64,000 nt of DNA. Origin: Brucella intermedia LMG 3301 (GTDB taxonomy: Bacteria > Pseudomonadota > Alphaproteobacteria > Rhizobiales > Rhizobiaceae). The position numbers were made by a program, and so were the translations under genes. The stretch spans positions 1,798,001 to 1,862,000 of the forward strand of contig NZ_ACQA01000001.1 of NCBI RefSeq assembly GCF_000182645.1, in the 5' to 3' direction. Of this stretch, positions 42,469 through 52,509 are shown piece after piece; position 1 is the first letter of the stretch; the number at the start of each line of letters is the position of its first letter. Below the pieces are notes generated by a model. That model searched no databases. It was not told where the DNA came from and saw only the letters and a list, made by a program, of their open reading frames with translations.

Positions 42469-42782
42469 CCAAAAGAGCACGCAACTCTTGCGGGCAATGC
42501 CACATATCTTGTCATTGAATATTTAACTATATAAGCACGTCTTCAGAACAGGCGGGCCGCAATGCCGCTGCGTCAACAGAAAATAAAGGCTTGCGGGAGC
42601 AGAAAAAGCCGGACGCATACTGATGTGTTTGCGATGTTGCTAACATTCGCAACATATCACTTGCATAAAGAGACAGAATTTCGAACAGTTGCCGCAGCTT
42701 TTCGAGAGGCTTGAGAGATCGTGCCGTCGCATCAACCCAGACGCGAACCTTCGACTTGAGCGAATAAGCAGGGAGTTAGATT
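42469..42782. other. Promoter region ahead of the carrier-protein cluster
   Basis: 314 bp without a gene. An inverted repeat ATGTTGC (42634-42640) and GCAACAT (42649-42655), 8 bp apart, could be a regulator site. AT-rich ATTTAACTATATAAG lies near 42530. GGAG precedes the carrier protein ATG. No promoter can be named with confidence. Confidence 0.4.
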
Positions 42783-43034
42783 ATGAATGAATCCATTCGC
42801 GAACTTTTGGCCAAGGTCGGCGGTCTGCCGGGACCGGTGACGGACATTGCCGATGATGCCGATCTTTACAGCGCAGGCCTGTCCTCCTTTGCCTCGGTTC
42901 AGCTCATGCTCGGTCTGGAAGACAAGTTCGATATCGAATTTCCGGATCAGTATCTGAACCGCAAGTCTTTCGCGAGCATCAAGGCCATCGAACAGACGAT
43001 CACCCAGATTCTCAAGGACAAAGAGGCCGCATAA
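42783..43034 (+). CDS. Acyl/aminoacyl carrier protein
   Basis: 83 residues. The phosphopantetheine site is S35 in AGLSSFASVQ, where the usual Asp before it is Ser, as seen in carrier proteins loaded by aaRS-like ligases. Then LMLGLEDKFDIEFPD is the standard helix II. GGAG lies 8 nt upstream. Stop overlaps the next start (TAATG). It would carry an amino acid as thioester. Confidence 0.88.
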   Translation: MNESIRELLAKVGGLPGPVTDIADDADLYSAGLSSFASVQLMLGLEDKFDIEFPDQYLNRKSFASIKAIEQTITQILKDKEAA

Positions 43035-44206
43035 TGAATGCCGGGGCGGGAAACAGTCTTTCAGAGCGCGCAGGCCGCGTAGCGGCCATAGCGGGTAAAT
43101 TTTCCGATAGCGTCGATAAGGAAGGCCGCTTCCCGCGTGAAGCAATCGATGCGATGAAGGCCGAGGGTCTGCTTGGCATTCAGGTGCCGAGCGAACTGGG
43201 CGGCGAAAGCGCGGAGATCGACCAGATTGCGGAATTGTGCTGCATTCTCGGTCAGTCCTGCGCATCGAGCGCGATGATCTTCGCGATGCATCACATCAAG
43301 CTTTCAAGCCTGGTGGAACACGGCCAGACGGTCGAATGGCACCGGGACTTCATGCGTAAAATCGCAAAGGATCAGCTGCTGCTTGCTTCGGCTACCACCG
43401 AAGGCGGCATTGGCGGCGATCTGCGCAATTCGATCTGCGCTATCGAAGTCGAAGGGGACAAGTGTCGCCTGGAAAAGAACGCCACCGTCATTTCCTATGG
43501 CACCTATGCTGATGCCATCCTGATCACATCGCGCTCCCATAAGGATGCCGCATCGTCGGATCAGGTGATGACGGTGTTTCTGAAAGACCAGTACACGCTC
43601 GAAAAGACGCATGACTGGGACACGCTCGGCATGCGCGGCACCTGCTCGGAAGGGTTTGTGTTCCGTGGCGAGGCCGACAAGGTGCAGATCCTGCCGCATC
43701 CTTTCGCGGAAATCGCAGCGCAGTCCATGCTGGCGCAATCCCATACGCTGTGGAGTTCGCTCTGGTACGGGATCGCTGTCGACGCGGTCAACCGGGCCCA
43801 AGCATTCGTGCGCGCCGCCGCAAAGCGCAATCCCGGCGCGCCGCAGCCTGGTGCATTGCGCGTCGCCGAAGCGTCCAACATGCTGCAGATGCTCAAATCC
43901 GAAATCGTTGCCTGTCTGAAGACCTATCGCGAAGCCAGGCATCATCCCGACAAGCTGGCCTCGATGGGTTTTGCGATTGCGATGAACAATCTCAAGATTG
44001 CCGCTTCACAGATGATCTTGCAGATCATCAATCACGCCATGCTGGTCTGCGGCATCATGGGCTACAAGAACGATACGCCCTTCAGCCTCGGACGCCATCT
44101 GCGTGACGCGCATTCCGCGCAGCTGATGATTTCAAACGAGCGCATCCTCGGCAATACCGCCACCATGCTGCTCATCCACAAACAGAACACCAGCCTTTTG
44201 GGATAA
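43034..44206 (+). CDS. Acyl-CoA dehydrogenase-fold flavoprotein
   Basis: 390 residues with the ACAD layout: helical N-terminal domain ([20 protein letters not shown]), a beta domain with [14 protein letters not shown] and [17 protein letters not shown], and a helical FAD domain with [13 protein letters not shown] at the end. Coupled to the carrier protein, it may oxidise an aminoacyl- or acyl-S-carrier, as PltE-type enzymes do for prolyl-S-carrier. Substrate is inferred. Confidence 0.85.
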   Translation: MNAGAGNSLSERAGRVAAIAGKFSDSVDKEGRFPREAIDAMKAEGLLGIQVPSELGGESAEIDQIAELCCILGQSCASSAMIFAMHHIKLSSLVEHGQTVEWHRDFMRKIAKDQLLLASATTEGGIGGDLRNSICAIEVEGDKCRLEKNATVISYGTYADAILITSRSHKDAASSDQVMTVFLKDQYTLEKTHDWDTLGMRGTCSEGFVFRGEADKVQILPHPFAEIAAQSMLAQSHTLWSSLWYGIAVDAVNRAQAFVRAAAKRNPGAPQPGALRVAEASNMLQMLKSEIVACLKTYREARHHPDKLASMGFAIAMNNLKIAASQMILQIINHAMLVCGIMGYKNDTPFSLGRHLRDAHSAQLMISNERILGNTATMLLIHKQNTSLLG

Positions 44207-44211
44207 CCGCC

Positions 44212-45120
44212 ATGGATGCTCAGAGATCATTTCTCGACCGGCTTTTCGATTCCGGTCTCCTGATCGACACCGGCGTGGAAGGTCTTTACGGACGCTCCGG
44301 CCAGTTCGAAGATGTCATCCAGGCATTTGAACGCCTGATCGACCGTACCGGAGGCGATGACGGCGCCGAGGGAATCCGCTTCCCGCCCGGCATGAACCGC
44401 GCTTTCTTCGAAAAAAGCGGCTACATGAAAAGCTTCCCGCAACTGGCTGGCACCGTGCACAGCTTCTGCGGCTGCGAGCTTGACCACGTCAACCTCATCA
44501 AATGCATGGATGAAGGCAAGGACTGGACGCTGGAACAGAAGGCAACGGACATCGTTCTGACGCCGGCAGCCTGCTATCCGCTTTATCCAACCGTCGCCAG
44601 GCGCGGGCCGCTGCCGCAGGGCGGCGGGCTTTACGACCTGCAATCCTATTGCTTCCGTCACGAGCCATCGGTGGACCCTGCCCGCCAGCAGCTTTTCCGC
44701 ATGCGCGAATATGTGCGCATGGGCACTGAAGCCGATGTGATGGCGTTCCGCCAGCTCTGGATCGATCGCGGCACGGAAATGATGAAAAAGGTCGGGCTGC
44801 CGGTGGAAATCGACGTCGCCAACGACCCGTTCTTTGGCCGTGCAGGCAAGATGCTGGTCAACAACCAGCGCGACCAGAACCTGAAATTCGAACTGCTGAT
44901 CCCGATCACCAGCGTGGAAAAGCCGACCGCCTGCATGAGCTTCAATTATCATCAGGATCAGTTTGGCGTGAAGTGGGGTCTCTCGCTCGACGACGGTTCG
45001 GTGGCCCACACGGCCTGTGTCGGCTTCGGGCTGGAACGCATCGCACTGGCGCTCTTCCATCACCACGGTCTGGATGTCGAAATCTGGCCGGAAAACATAC
45101 GCAAGGAATTGTGGGGCTGA
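44212..45120 (+). CDS. Amino acid:[carrier protein] ligase (class II aaRS-like)
   Basis: 302 residues resembling the catalytic core of atypical SerRS without a tRNA-binding arm. Seen are [11 protein letters not shown] and [10 protein letters not shown] (motif 2), [12 protein letters not shown], and [17 protein letters not shown] (motif 3). Homologues from Bradyrhizobium and Agrobacterium load glycine or alanine on a carrier protein encoded beside them. The present pairing with the carrier protein gene agrees. Which amino acid is used here cannot be told. Confidence 0.88.
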   Translation: MDAQRSFLDRLFDSGLLIDTGVEGLYGRSGQFEDVIQAFERLIDRTGGDDGAEGIRFPPGMNRAFFEKSGYMKSFPQLAGTVHSFCGCELDHVNLIKCMDEGKDWTLEQKATDIVLTPAACYPLYPTVARRGPLPQGGGLYDLQSYCFRHEPSVDPARQQLFRMREYVRMGTEADVMAFRQLWIDRGTEMMKKVGLPVEIDVANDPFFGRAGKMLVNNQRDQNLKFELLIPITSVEKPTACMSFNYHQDQFGVKWGLSLDDGSVAHTACVGFGLERIALALFHHHGLDVEIWPENIRKELWG

Positions 45121-45128
45121 TCGCACTC

Positions 45129-46109
45129 ATGCAGGCTGTTTTTCCGAACATCGCGCCCGACCGTTACACGCCGCACGCCTTGCATGCCCAGACGCGTATC
45201 TGGCCGGAAACCAACTGTTATGTTGATCTTTGGATCGAAGTGCTGGCAACATTGGGGGGCGCTCCGGAAGCCATGCTCGGCTTCACGCTGACGCAGGATT
45301 TCGAGGGCGACCAGTTCACCTTCTTCAAGGTGCCGCTGGAAGACCTCGAAGCCCTTTACGGCGTGCGGGCGACGGAGCTTGCAATTTTCGACCGTGTGGA
45401 AAGCCATGTCGCCGAGCAGATCGCGCGCGGACGCCTCTGCATGATCGAAATGGACAGCTATTTCATGCCGGATACGCATGGTGTCAGCTATCGTACTGAA
45501 CATGGCAAGACCACCATCGCCATCAACCGCATGGATGTTGAAAACCGCCAGCTCGATTATTTCCACAATGGCGGCTTCTACCATCTCGAAGGCGAGGATT
45601 TCGATGGCGTTTTCCAGCGTCATCTGACGGATGCCGACCTGCCCTTCCTGCCCTATACGGAATTCGCCAAGTTTCCGAAGCACGTGCCGGACGAAGCCCA
45701 TCAGCGACGCGTGGCTGCAATCCTTCTGCCACGCCATTTTGCGCGCAGGCCGAAGGAAAACCCGATCCGTGCCTTTGCAAGCGTGTTCCCCGCTCAGGTG
45801 GAAGCAATCGCGGAACGCCCGTTCGGCTTCTTCCATAAATATGCGTTCAACACGCTGCGCCAGCTCGGCGCCAATTTCGAACTTGCGGCAAGCCATCTTG
45901 AGTGGCTCGGACAAGGCAAGAGCTTTGCAACGGCGTCCGCAGATGCCTTGCAGGTTGCGGAAACGGCAAAGGCGGTTCAGTTCCAGCTTGCTCGTGCCGT
46001 CATGCGCAAGAAGTTCGACGCACTGGGCGGAACGCTTCAACCGGCAGCAGATGCCTGGGATCGGCTGATGGCAGCGCTTGCAACGGAACTGGGTCGCGAT
46101 GCCGCTTGA
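45129..46109 (+). CDS. DUF1839 family protein
   Basis: 326 residues. WPETNCYVDLWIEVLATLGG, then QDFEGDQFTFFKVP and YFMPDTHGVSYRTEHGKTTI, is the DUF1839 pattern. Conserved Cys, His and Glu hint at an enzyme, perhaps a peptidase-like or acyltransferase fold, but no function is known. The family travels with aaRS-like ligases and carrier proteins, so it might use the loaded amino acid. ATG 45129 is taken; GTG 45111 with AAGGA upstream is an alternative that overlaps the ligase. Confidence 0.75.
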   Translation: MQAVFPNIAPDRYTPHALHAQTRIWPETNCYVDLWIEVLATLGGAPEAMLGFTLTQDFEGDQFTFFKVPLEDLEALYGVRATELAIFDRVESHVAEQIARGRLCMIEMDSYFMPDTHGVSYRTEHGKTTIAINRMDVENRQLDYFHNGGFYHLEGEDFDGVFQRHLTDADLPFLPYTEFAKFPKHVPDEAHQRRVAAILLPRHFARRPKENPIRAFASVFPAQVEAIAERPFGFFHKYAFNTLRQLGANFELAASHLEWLGQGKSFATASADALQVAETAKAVQFQLARAVMRKKFDALGGTLQPAADAWDRLMAALATELGRDAA

Positions 46110-48549
46110 ATTCAATCCGACGACCCGCCCGCTCTCGACCGGCTGGCGGCTCGTTCTCACCGGTCCAGATGCGGCGCAAACGCCGCACGACGCCAGGTCC
46201 GGTGAGGTGATCAAGGACGCACCGGTGCCCGGCACGGTGGCGGAAGCTCTGGAAAAAGCGGAGCGCTTCGACCGACACAATCCCCTTCCGCTCGACAATC
46301 AGGATGCCTGGTATTTCCTCGACCTAGACGAGGCACCCGGCCCTGCCATGCTGCATTTGGGCGGGCTTGCCACCATCTGCGATGTCTTTCTCAATGGGAA
46401 ACTGCTGCTGCAAACCGACAGCATGTTTCTCAAACATGATCTGCCCGTCACGCTGACCGGCAAAGACGAACTTGCGCTGTGTTTTCGCGCGCTCGCGCCC
46501 CGTCTCAATCAAAAAGGCCCGCGTGCCCGCTGGCGCACGCAGCTGATGAACACGCAAGGTTTGCGCCTCATCCGCACGACCGCGCTTGGCTATATGCCGG
46601 GCTGGTGCCCGGAAGTCCAAGCGGTGGGACCATGGCGTCCCGTCACAATCAGCCGCGCCCATACCGAAGCCATTTCAGGCATCACCATCCGGGCAAGATT
46701 GACCGAAAGCGCCAATGGGGAACTTGAAGCCAGTTTTACTTATAGCGGCGGCGCCGGAACGCTGGTCCTCCATTGCGCAGGGCAACGGGCCCTTTGCGAG
46801 CGCCAGACCAGCGGCGAGTGGACTGCGAAGCTGACGCTCCCCAATGTTGAACCATGGTGGCCGCATACGCATGGTAATCCGGCACTTTACGATGTTGAAC
46901 TTTCGCTCGACGGCGAAATGCGGCTGCTGGGGCGCGCGGGCTTTCGCCGGATCGAGGTCGACCGCGGGCCGGACGGCAAGGGATTTGCGCTCAAACTCAA
47001 CGGCGAAAAGGTTTTCTGTCGCGGTGCCGTATGGAGTTCTGCGGATATCGTCCGCCTTCCTGGCACACGCAGCGATTACCAAGCGTGGCTGAAGCTCGCG
47101 CAGGAAGCGGGCATGAACATGCTGCGGTTAAGCGGCATCACCGCCTATGAGACGCCGGATTTCTACGCGCTTTGCGACGAGCTTGGCATCATGGTGTGGC
47201 AGGACTTCATGTTCGCCAATTTCGATTATCCGGTGAAAGACGAGGCATTTGTCGCGAAGGTGCAGGCAGAAGCGTCGCAGCTTCTTGCTGCCATCGGACC
47301 GGCGCCATCGCTGACCGTGCTTTGCGGCGGCAGCGAAATCTACCAGCAGGGCGCTATGATGGGCCTGCCGGAGACGACATGGAAAGGCCCGCTTACCGAG
47401 GAAATCCTGCCGGCTATCGCAGGCAAGATTTGCCCCGACATTCCCTATGTGCCGAATTCGCCCTGCGATGGCGCCCTGCCCTTCATCAGCAATGAAGGCG
47501 TCAGCCATTATTACGGCGTCAGCGCCTATTGCCGCCCGCTGGAAGATGCGCGCCGGGCGGAAGTGCGCTTTGCAACAGAATGTCTGGCCTTCGCCAACGT
47601 GCCGGAAGCACGCACGCTGAAAACCCATCTTGATGTGCCGCCTGTGCACGATCCGCGCTGGAAGGCACGCCTGCCGCGCGATCGTGGCGTATCCTGGGAT
47701 TTCGAGGATGTGCGGGATAGCTATCTGGAGATGTTATACGGTTACGACCCCGCGCGGCTGCGACGCGAGGATGTGGAACAGTATCTCCACCTTTCGCGCG
47801 CCGTCACGGCGGAAGTGATGGAAGCGACTTTTGCCGAATGGAGACGTCCGGGAAGCACGTGTTTCGGCGGGCTTGTCTGGATGTTTCAAGACCTTCTGCC
47901 GGGTGCCGGGTGGGGCATGATCGATGCGACCGGCGAACCCAAGCCGTCCTGGCACGGCCTCAAGCGTGCCTTTCGTCCGCAACAGCTTGCCTTGACCGAC
48001 GAAGGCGTCAACGGCCTTGCGATTCATATTCTGAACGAACAGGCAGAATCCGCTGATCTTTCGCTTGAATTAGCTTGCCTGCGCGCTGGTTCGCAGCCGG
48101 TGGTTTCCGGTCGCCGCGATCTTTCGATGGGAGGTCGTTCAGCGATCACCATTCCGGCAACTGATCTGTTCGGCGCGTTCTTCGATGTCACTTACGCCTA
48201 TCGTTTCGGCCCTCCGGCGCATGACGTGACGGTGGCGCGATTGAAACGTAATGATATTACCATCGCCGAGGCGTTTCACTTTCCGCTCGGACGGACGAAG
48301 GCCTTTCACGACGCCGCCATCGAAGCCCTAATTGTGGAAGAGAACGGGAACTGGTTTCTTGATCTCAAAACACCGGTTCTGGCCCAATCCGTCAGCATCG
48401 ATGCGGGCGACTGGCGCCCAGCCGACAACTGGTTTCACCTCGCTCCCAACGAGACGAAACGCATCACGCTTATCCCGCGCAACGAAACACCGGAAAAACC
48501 GTCCGGCGAAATTCGTATCGCTGGTTCGTCCCGGATCGTCTGGTTCTGA
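46099..48549 (+). CDS. Glycoside hydrolase family 2 protein (beta-mannosidase-like)
   Basis: 816 residues. A jelly-roll N-terminal domain (AWYFLDLDEAPGPAMLHLGG), immunoglobulin-like middle with VEPWWPHTHGNPALYDVEL, and a TIM barrel (GMNMLRLSGITAYETPDFY, LGIMVWQDFMFA). Both catalytic Glu are seen: E413 in CGGSE (acid/base) and E494 in FATE (nucleophile). No signal peptide, so it is cytosolic. Start overlaps the DUF1839 stop by 11 bases, tying a glycosidase to the carrier-protein set. A role on a glycosylated product is inference. Confidence 0.85.
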   Translation: MPLEFNPTTRPLSTGWRLVLTGPDAAQTPHDARSGEVIKDAPVPGTVAEALEKAERFDRHNPLPLDNQDAWYFLDLDEAPGPAMLHLGGLATICDVFLNGKLLLQTDSMFLKHDLPVTLTGKDELALCFRALAPRLNQKGPRARWRTQLMNTQGLRLIRTTALGYMPGWCPEVQAVGPWRPVTISRAHTEAISGITIRARLTESANGELEASFTYSGGAGTLVLHCAGQRALCERQTSGEWTAKLTLPNVEPWWPHTHGNPALYDVELSLDGEMRLLGRAGFRRIEVDRGPDGKGFALKLNGEKVFCRGAVWSSADIVRLPGTRSDYQAWLKLAQEAGMNMLRLSGITAYETPDFYALCDELGIMVWQDFMFANFDYPVKDEAFVAKVQAEASQLLAAIGPAPSLTVLCGGSEIYQQGAMMGLPETTWKGPLTEEILPAIAGKICPDIPYVPNSPCDGALPFISNEGVSHYYGVSAYCRPLEDARRAEVRFATECLAFANVPEARTLKTHLDVPPVHDPRWKARLPRDRGVSWDFEDVRDSYLEMLYGYDPARLRREDVEQYLHLSRAVTAEVMEATFAEWRRPGSTCFGGLVWMFQDLLPGAGWGMIDATGEPKPSWHGLKRAFRPQQLALTDEGVNGLAIHILNEQAESADLSLELACLRAGSQPVVSGRRDLSMGGRSAITIPATDLFGAFFDVTYAYRFGPPAHDVTVARLKRNDITIAEAFHFPLGRTKAFHDAAIEALIVEENGNWFLDLKTPVLAQSVSIDAGDWRPADNWFHLAPNETKRITLIPRNETPEKPSGEIRIAGSSRIVWF

Positions 48550-50325
48550 CTATTTCAGGGCCAGGGAACGGATCGCGTCGATATAGATCTTGCGTGAATG
48601 TTCCGGTGTCAGATTGTGATCGGCATCGGGAATGATGGCAACCGACACATTGTCGAAGCCTTGCACGCCGCTGCCTGCCTGATCGAAATAGAAATTGAAA
48701 TGTTCGCGCCCGGGGTCCTTTTCGGCATAGACCAGCGCCAGCGGCACATCACGCTGTTTCAGTTCGTCAAAAGCCGAGTAGACCGCCCGCCCTTCCGCTG
48801 TGCGGCTGCGCAAAAGCTTGCGTGCCAGGCCGCGAATGCGGCCGGCCACCCCGCGTGTGAGGTTGCGCAGTATGGCGCGGATATCCAGTTCCCCCCGGAG
48901 CAGGCGCTGGAACGTTTCGGCGCGCAAGGCACGGCTGCCGTAATCCTCCAGCGTGCGATTGCCTTCGCGAAGAGCCTCGTCGATCGAGCGTCCCGGCGCC
49001 CAGTAGAAGGTGACGGGATTGACGAGAACCGCGCCGGAAATGCGCTCGTCCTTGAGGGCCGTGTTAAATCCCAGGAACGCGCCGCTGCATCGGCCGGCAA
49101 CAACCGGACGCCCCCAGCCGAGCACCTCGAGATAGTCGAGAGCTTCTGCAACATCTGCCTCGGGGCCGTGGGTGTAAAGCACCTGTTCCGGCATGCCGGG
49201 GTTCGGTGGGCTGTCGCCCGCATTTGCAATATCGAAGCGCAGCGAAGCGACGCCTTCCCGTGCGAGCTTGCGCGCCATATCGACGGTCGTGCGTCCCCAT
49301 CCGACGCGACGGTCGTAGGATGAGGAAAGGAACATGACCGTCCTGCCCTGCTGTTTGCCAGAAGGGGCACAGAGAACACCTGAAAGCCGGTTTTCGGAAC
49401 CGAAAGAAACAGGCGTTTCGATAAAACCGTCGCCCCGTAACGTGCCGCCAAGAGCGCTTTCGTCCGGCGTATTTTGTGCAGGCGTGGAACCTGCCAGCCC
49501 CGCCACCCAATCGACAAGCCGGCCAGCTACCTCCAGCGGCAGGCGCGAGATGACGGGGTTGGAAATCAGTTTGTCGTAATCGGCGAAGGCCTCAACCGTG
49601 ACGTCGCTGCCAAGCTTTTCCAGATGGGCCGCGAGTTCTGCATCGTTGGGACGATCCGTTCGCGCCAGTAACAGGCACCGGGGCGCAGGTTTTGCTTCCA
49701 GCGACAGGAGATTGATCTTCTTCACATCGGCGGCTACTTCCGGCTGCATGGTCAGGGAGGCGATGGAAACGCTGTTCCTGATCCTTTGCTCGTCCGTCAG
49801 TCCGAGATCGGCATCGACCATGCTCGACCAGACAGCCAGTTCACGCGTGTAGAACCGTCCGGAGATAACCGGTGCCAGAAGCGCCAGGGCCGCAACACCG
49901 TCGATCTGCGATGCCGTTTCGGCAGCAACGGCTCCTCCAAGGCTTTGCCCGATGATAACGACGCGACTTGCCCCCGACAGGACACGGGCTTTCCGGGCCG
50001 CCTCGACCAGCGTATCGCGCCAAAGACCCAAACCTTTGGAAAAATCGATGTCGTCGCGCCCGTCGCCGGTGCCCGGCCAGTCGAAACGGAAGGAACCTAT
50101 GCCCCGCGCTGCAAGCCTGTCGGCGATGCTGCGCCAGAACTTCCGCGTCGTGCAGAGTTCCTCCAGCCCCCAGGGGCTTGCAAACAAGACGACCGTATCC
50201 AGAGCTTCACCAATGGGCCGCTGATAAAGCCCGAGCGTATCACTGAAGACGAGAGGGCTGGCGGCAGACCGGACGGTATTTGCCGATTGCCTGAAGGATG
50301 TTGCGTTTTCCACCCTGTCATCCAT
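48550..50325 (-). CDS. Tandem alpha/beta-hydrolase protein
   Basis: About 591 residues with two hydrolase domains. The first has nucleophile motif GQSLGG (S128) but I see no clear His after its last strand. The second has GRCSG with Cys413 in the nucleophile place and a DADHNLTP end with the His. It stops on the base next to the GH2 stop and is convergent with it. The frame is open to a GTG at 50385; ATG 50325 seems more likely. Possibly a thioesterase or acyltransferase for the carrier cluster. Confidence 0.75.
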   Translation of the reverse strand: MDDRVENATSFRQSANTVRSAASPLVFSDTLGLYQRPIGEALDTVVLFASPWGLEELCTTRKFWRSIADRLAARGIGSFRFDWPGTGDGRDDIDFSKGLGLWRDTLVEAARKARVLSGASRVVIIGQSLGGAVAAETASQIDGVAALALLAPVISGRFYTRELAVWSSMVDADLGLTDEQRIRNSVSIASLTMQPEVAADVKKINLLSLEAKPAPRCLLLARTDRPNDAELAAHLEKLGSDVTVEAFADYDKLISNPVISRLPLEVAGRLVDWVAGLAGSTPAQNTPDESALGGTLRGDGFIETPVSFGSENRLSGVLCAPSGKQQGRTVMFLSSSYDRRVGWGRTTVDMARKLAREGVASLRFDIANAGDSPPNPGMPEQVLYTHGPEADVAEALDYLEVLGWGRPVVAGRCSGAFLGFNTALKDERISGAVLVNPVTFYWAPGRSIDEALREGNRTLEDYGSRALRAETFQRLLRGELDIRAILRNLTRGVAGRIRGLARKLLRSRTAEGRAVYSAFDELKQRDVPLALVYAEKDPGREHFNFYFDQAGSGVQGFDNVSVAIIPDADHNLTPEHSRKIYIDAIRSLALK

Positions 50326-50404
50326 GCCCGATGCATCCCCAATCTCAGAAGTACCCTCTGCAATAATGGAAATCGTGCCCGGCACAAGGATTTATCGCAC
50401 TGAT

Positions 50405-50446
50405 TGAAAAAACATAACCCTGCCGCACGTCGAGCGCGGCAGGGTT
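50405..50446 (-). terminator. Rho-independent terminator of the arginase operon
   Basis: On the minus strand AACCCTGCCGC and GCGGCAGGGTT form an 11-bp stem with a 9-nt loop, followed by ATGTTTTTTC. It lies 46 bp after the ornithine cyclodeaminase stop. Confidence 0.85.
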
Positions 50447-50491
50447 GCAACAGGTGAAGCTGAGTAAAATCGCTCCTGGAAATGAGAACGA

Positions 50492-51568
50492 TCAGGCCGC
50501 AGGCTTGGTCTTTTCGCCTTCCAGCAGCTTCTCGTGGCGCAGCAGCATGCCGTAGAGATCGCGCGGCTCGTCGGGGTCTGCAAGCAGGTCCAACTGCTCA
50601 TAGAGGCCGGTATCCTTCAGCTTGTCGCGCACATAGCGCAATGCCGAAAAATCTTCCGTGGCGAAACCAACGGAGTCGAACAGGGTGATCTGTCGTGCAT
50701 CCTTGCGACCGGTGATCTTGCCGGTGATGACTTCCCAAAGCTCATTGACCGGATAATCTTCCGGCAATTGCTGGATTTCGCCTTCGATGCGGGTCTGCGG
50801 CGGATATTCGACAAAGATGTCGGAACGGCGCAGGATATCGCCGTGCAGTTCCGTCTTGCCGGGGCAATCGCCGCCAACCGCATTGATGTGCACGCCGGCG
50901 CCGACCATGTTGTCGGTCAGGATCGTCGCATTGGCCTTGTCGGCGGTGACAGTGGTGATGATATCCGCGCCTTCGACAACCTCTTCAATCGTCTTGCAGG
51001 CGACGATGTCGAAACCGGCACCCCGCAGGTTGCGAATGCACTTGGCGGTGGCTTCCGGATCGAGATCGTAAAGACGAAGCTTGTCGACGCCGAGCAGTGC
51101 CTTGAATGCCAGAGCCTGGAATTCGCTCTGCGCGCCATTGCCGATAATGGCCATCGTGCGCGAGTTCTCACGCGCCAGATGCTTTGCAGCAACTGCCGAA
51201 GTCGCAGCAGTGCGCAGCGCGGTCAGGATGGTCATTTCGGTCAGCAGCATCGGATAGCCGCTACCCACATCGGCCAGCACGCCGAAGGCGGTGACGGTCT
51301 GGAGACCTTCACGCGTGTTTTTCGGATGGCCGTTCACATATTTGAAGCCGTAAAGCGTACCATCGCTCGTCGGCATCAGCTCAATCACGCCTTCCTTCGA
51401 GTGCGACGCCACGCGCGGCGTCTTGTCGAAGTTTTCCCAGCGACGGAAGTCTTCTTCGACATAGTCGGCAAGTTCCTTGAGGAAGGTTTCCACGCCGACG
51501 GACAGCACCAGCTTCATCATATGATCGACGCTGACGAAGGGGACGATATTGAGGTTGGGTTGGGTCAT
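50492..51568 (-). CDS. ocd: Ornithine cyclodeaminase
   Basis: 358 residues. The mu-crystallin/OCD fold is clear: YGFKYVNGHPKNTREGLQTV, the substrate Arg/Lys region, AIIGNGAQSEFQ (NAD-binding glycines) and DSVGFATEDFSALRYV. It turns ornithine to proline and ammonia with NAD. ATG 51568 follows AGGAG; it comes 20 bp after the arginase stop, so both are one operon. Confidence 0.93.
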   Translation of the reverse strand: MTQPNLNIVPFVSVDHMMKLVLSVGVETFLKELADYVEEDFRRWENFDKTPRVASHSKEGVIELMPTSDGTLYGFKYVNGHPKNTREGLQTVTAFGVLADVGSGYPMLLTEMTILTALRTAATSAVAAKHLARENSRTMAIIGNGAQSEFQALAFKALLGVDKLRLYDLDPEATAKCIRNLRGAGFDIVACKTIEEVVEGADIITTVTADKANATILTDNMVGAGVHINAVGGDCPGKTELHGDILRRSDIFVEYPPQTRIEGEIQQLPEDYPVNELWEVITGKITGRKDARQITLFDSVGFATEDFSALRYVRDKLKDTGLYEQLDLLADPDEPRDLYGMLLRHEKLLEGEKTKPAA

Positions 51569-51588
51569 CATTGCTCCTTGAGCATGTT

Positions 51589-52509
51589 TCAATAACTAAT
51601 CGTCGGGCGGTCCATGACACTGCGGCCAAGCAGGCTCGCCATCAGGTCCACCATGACGGTGGCGGTACGTCCGCGTTCATCGAGAAAGGGGTTGAGTTCG
51701 ACGAGATCGAGGCTCGTCACCAGCCCGCTGTCGTGCAGCATTTCCATGATGAGATGCGCCTCGCGGAAGGTTGCGCCGCCCGGGACCGTGGTGCCGACGG
51801 CAGGCGCGATGGACGGATCGAGGAAATCAACGTCGAGACTGACATGAAGAAGGCCGTCTTCGGCTTTCACGCGCTCAAGGAAGCGGCGCAGCAAGGCCGC
51901 AACGCCATGCTCATCAATCAGGCGCATATCATAGACGGCGACTTCGGTTTTCTTGATTGCTTCCCGTTCCGCCGGATCGACGCTGCGAATGCCGAGCATG
52001 CAGACATTGGCAGGATCAACCGGTGCGGCAAGCGTCGGGAAATAGCCTTCGAAGCCTTTCTGGCCGGTGTAGTAGGCAACGGGCGTTCCGTGCAGATTGC
52101 CGCTGGTTGTCGTTTCCAGCGTGTGGAAATCCGTGTGGGCATCGAGCCAGAGCACGAACTGCTTGCGTCCCTTTTCAGCCGCACGGCGCGCAATGCCCGG
52201 AACGGTGCCGGCGGCAAGAAGGTGATCGCCACCGAGGAAGATGGGGAAACCATCCGCACTTTCGCGATAGGCGGCTTCGCTGATTGCCTCGATCCAGGCA
52301 ACGGCATGGGGTAGCGCCTTGATTGCTGGGTTCGGATGCTCCAGCGACCGCTGGACAGCCGGTGCGAGATTGCCGAGATCGGTAAACTCGTGGCCGAGTT
52401 CCTCGATAGCCGTAGCAATGCCCGCGGCACGATAGGAATCGGGGCCCATATTGCAGCCCACGCGGCCGGTACCTTCCTGAACGGGCAGTCCCAGAATCTT
52501 GCAATGCAT
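51589..52509 (-). CDS. rocF: Arginase
   Basis: 306 residues. The metal-site motifs FLGGDHLL (near 93), LDAHTDFHT (near 126) and SLDVDFLDP (near 225) are whole, so two Mn ions can be held. It splits arginine to ornithine and urea and feeds the next gene. The sequence closely resembles Brucella arginase as I recall it. Confidence 0.95.
   Translation of the reverse strand: MHCKILGLPVQEGTGRVGCNMGPDSYRAAGIATAIEELGHEFTDLGNLAPAVQRSLEHPNPAIKALPHAVAWIEAISEAAYRESADGFPIFLGGDHLLAAGTVPGIARRAAEKGRKQFVLWLDAHTDFHTLETTTSGNLHGTPVAYYTGQKGFEGYFPTLAAPVDPANVCMLGIRSVDPAEREAIKKTEVAVYDMRLIDEHGVAALLRRFLERVKAEDGLLHVSLDVDFLDPSIAPAVGTTVPGGATFREAHLIMEMLHDSGLVTSLDLVELNPFLDERGRTATVMVDLMASLLGRSVMDRPTISY

Noticed and set aside
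44973..45128. Extended N-terminus for the DUF1839 protein
   Set aside because: It would overlap the ligase gene by 148 bases and shows no family likeness.
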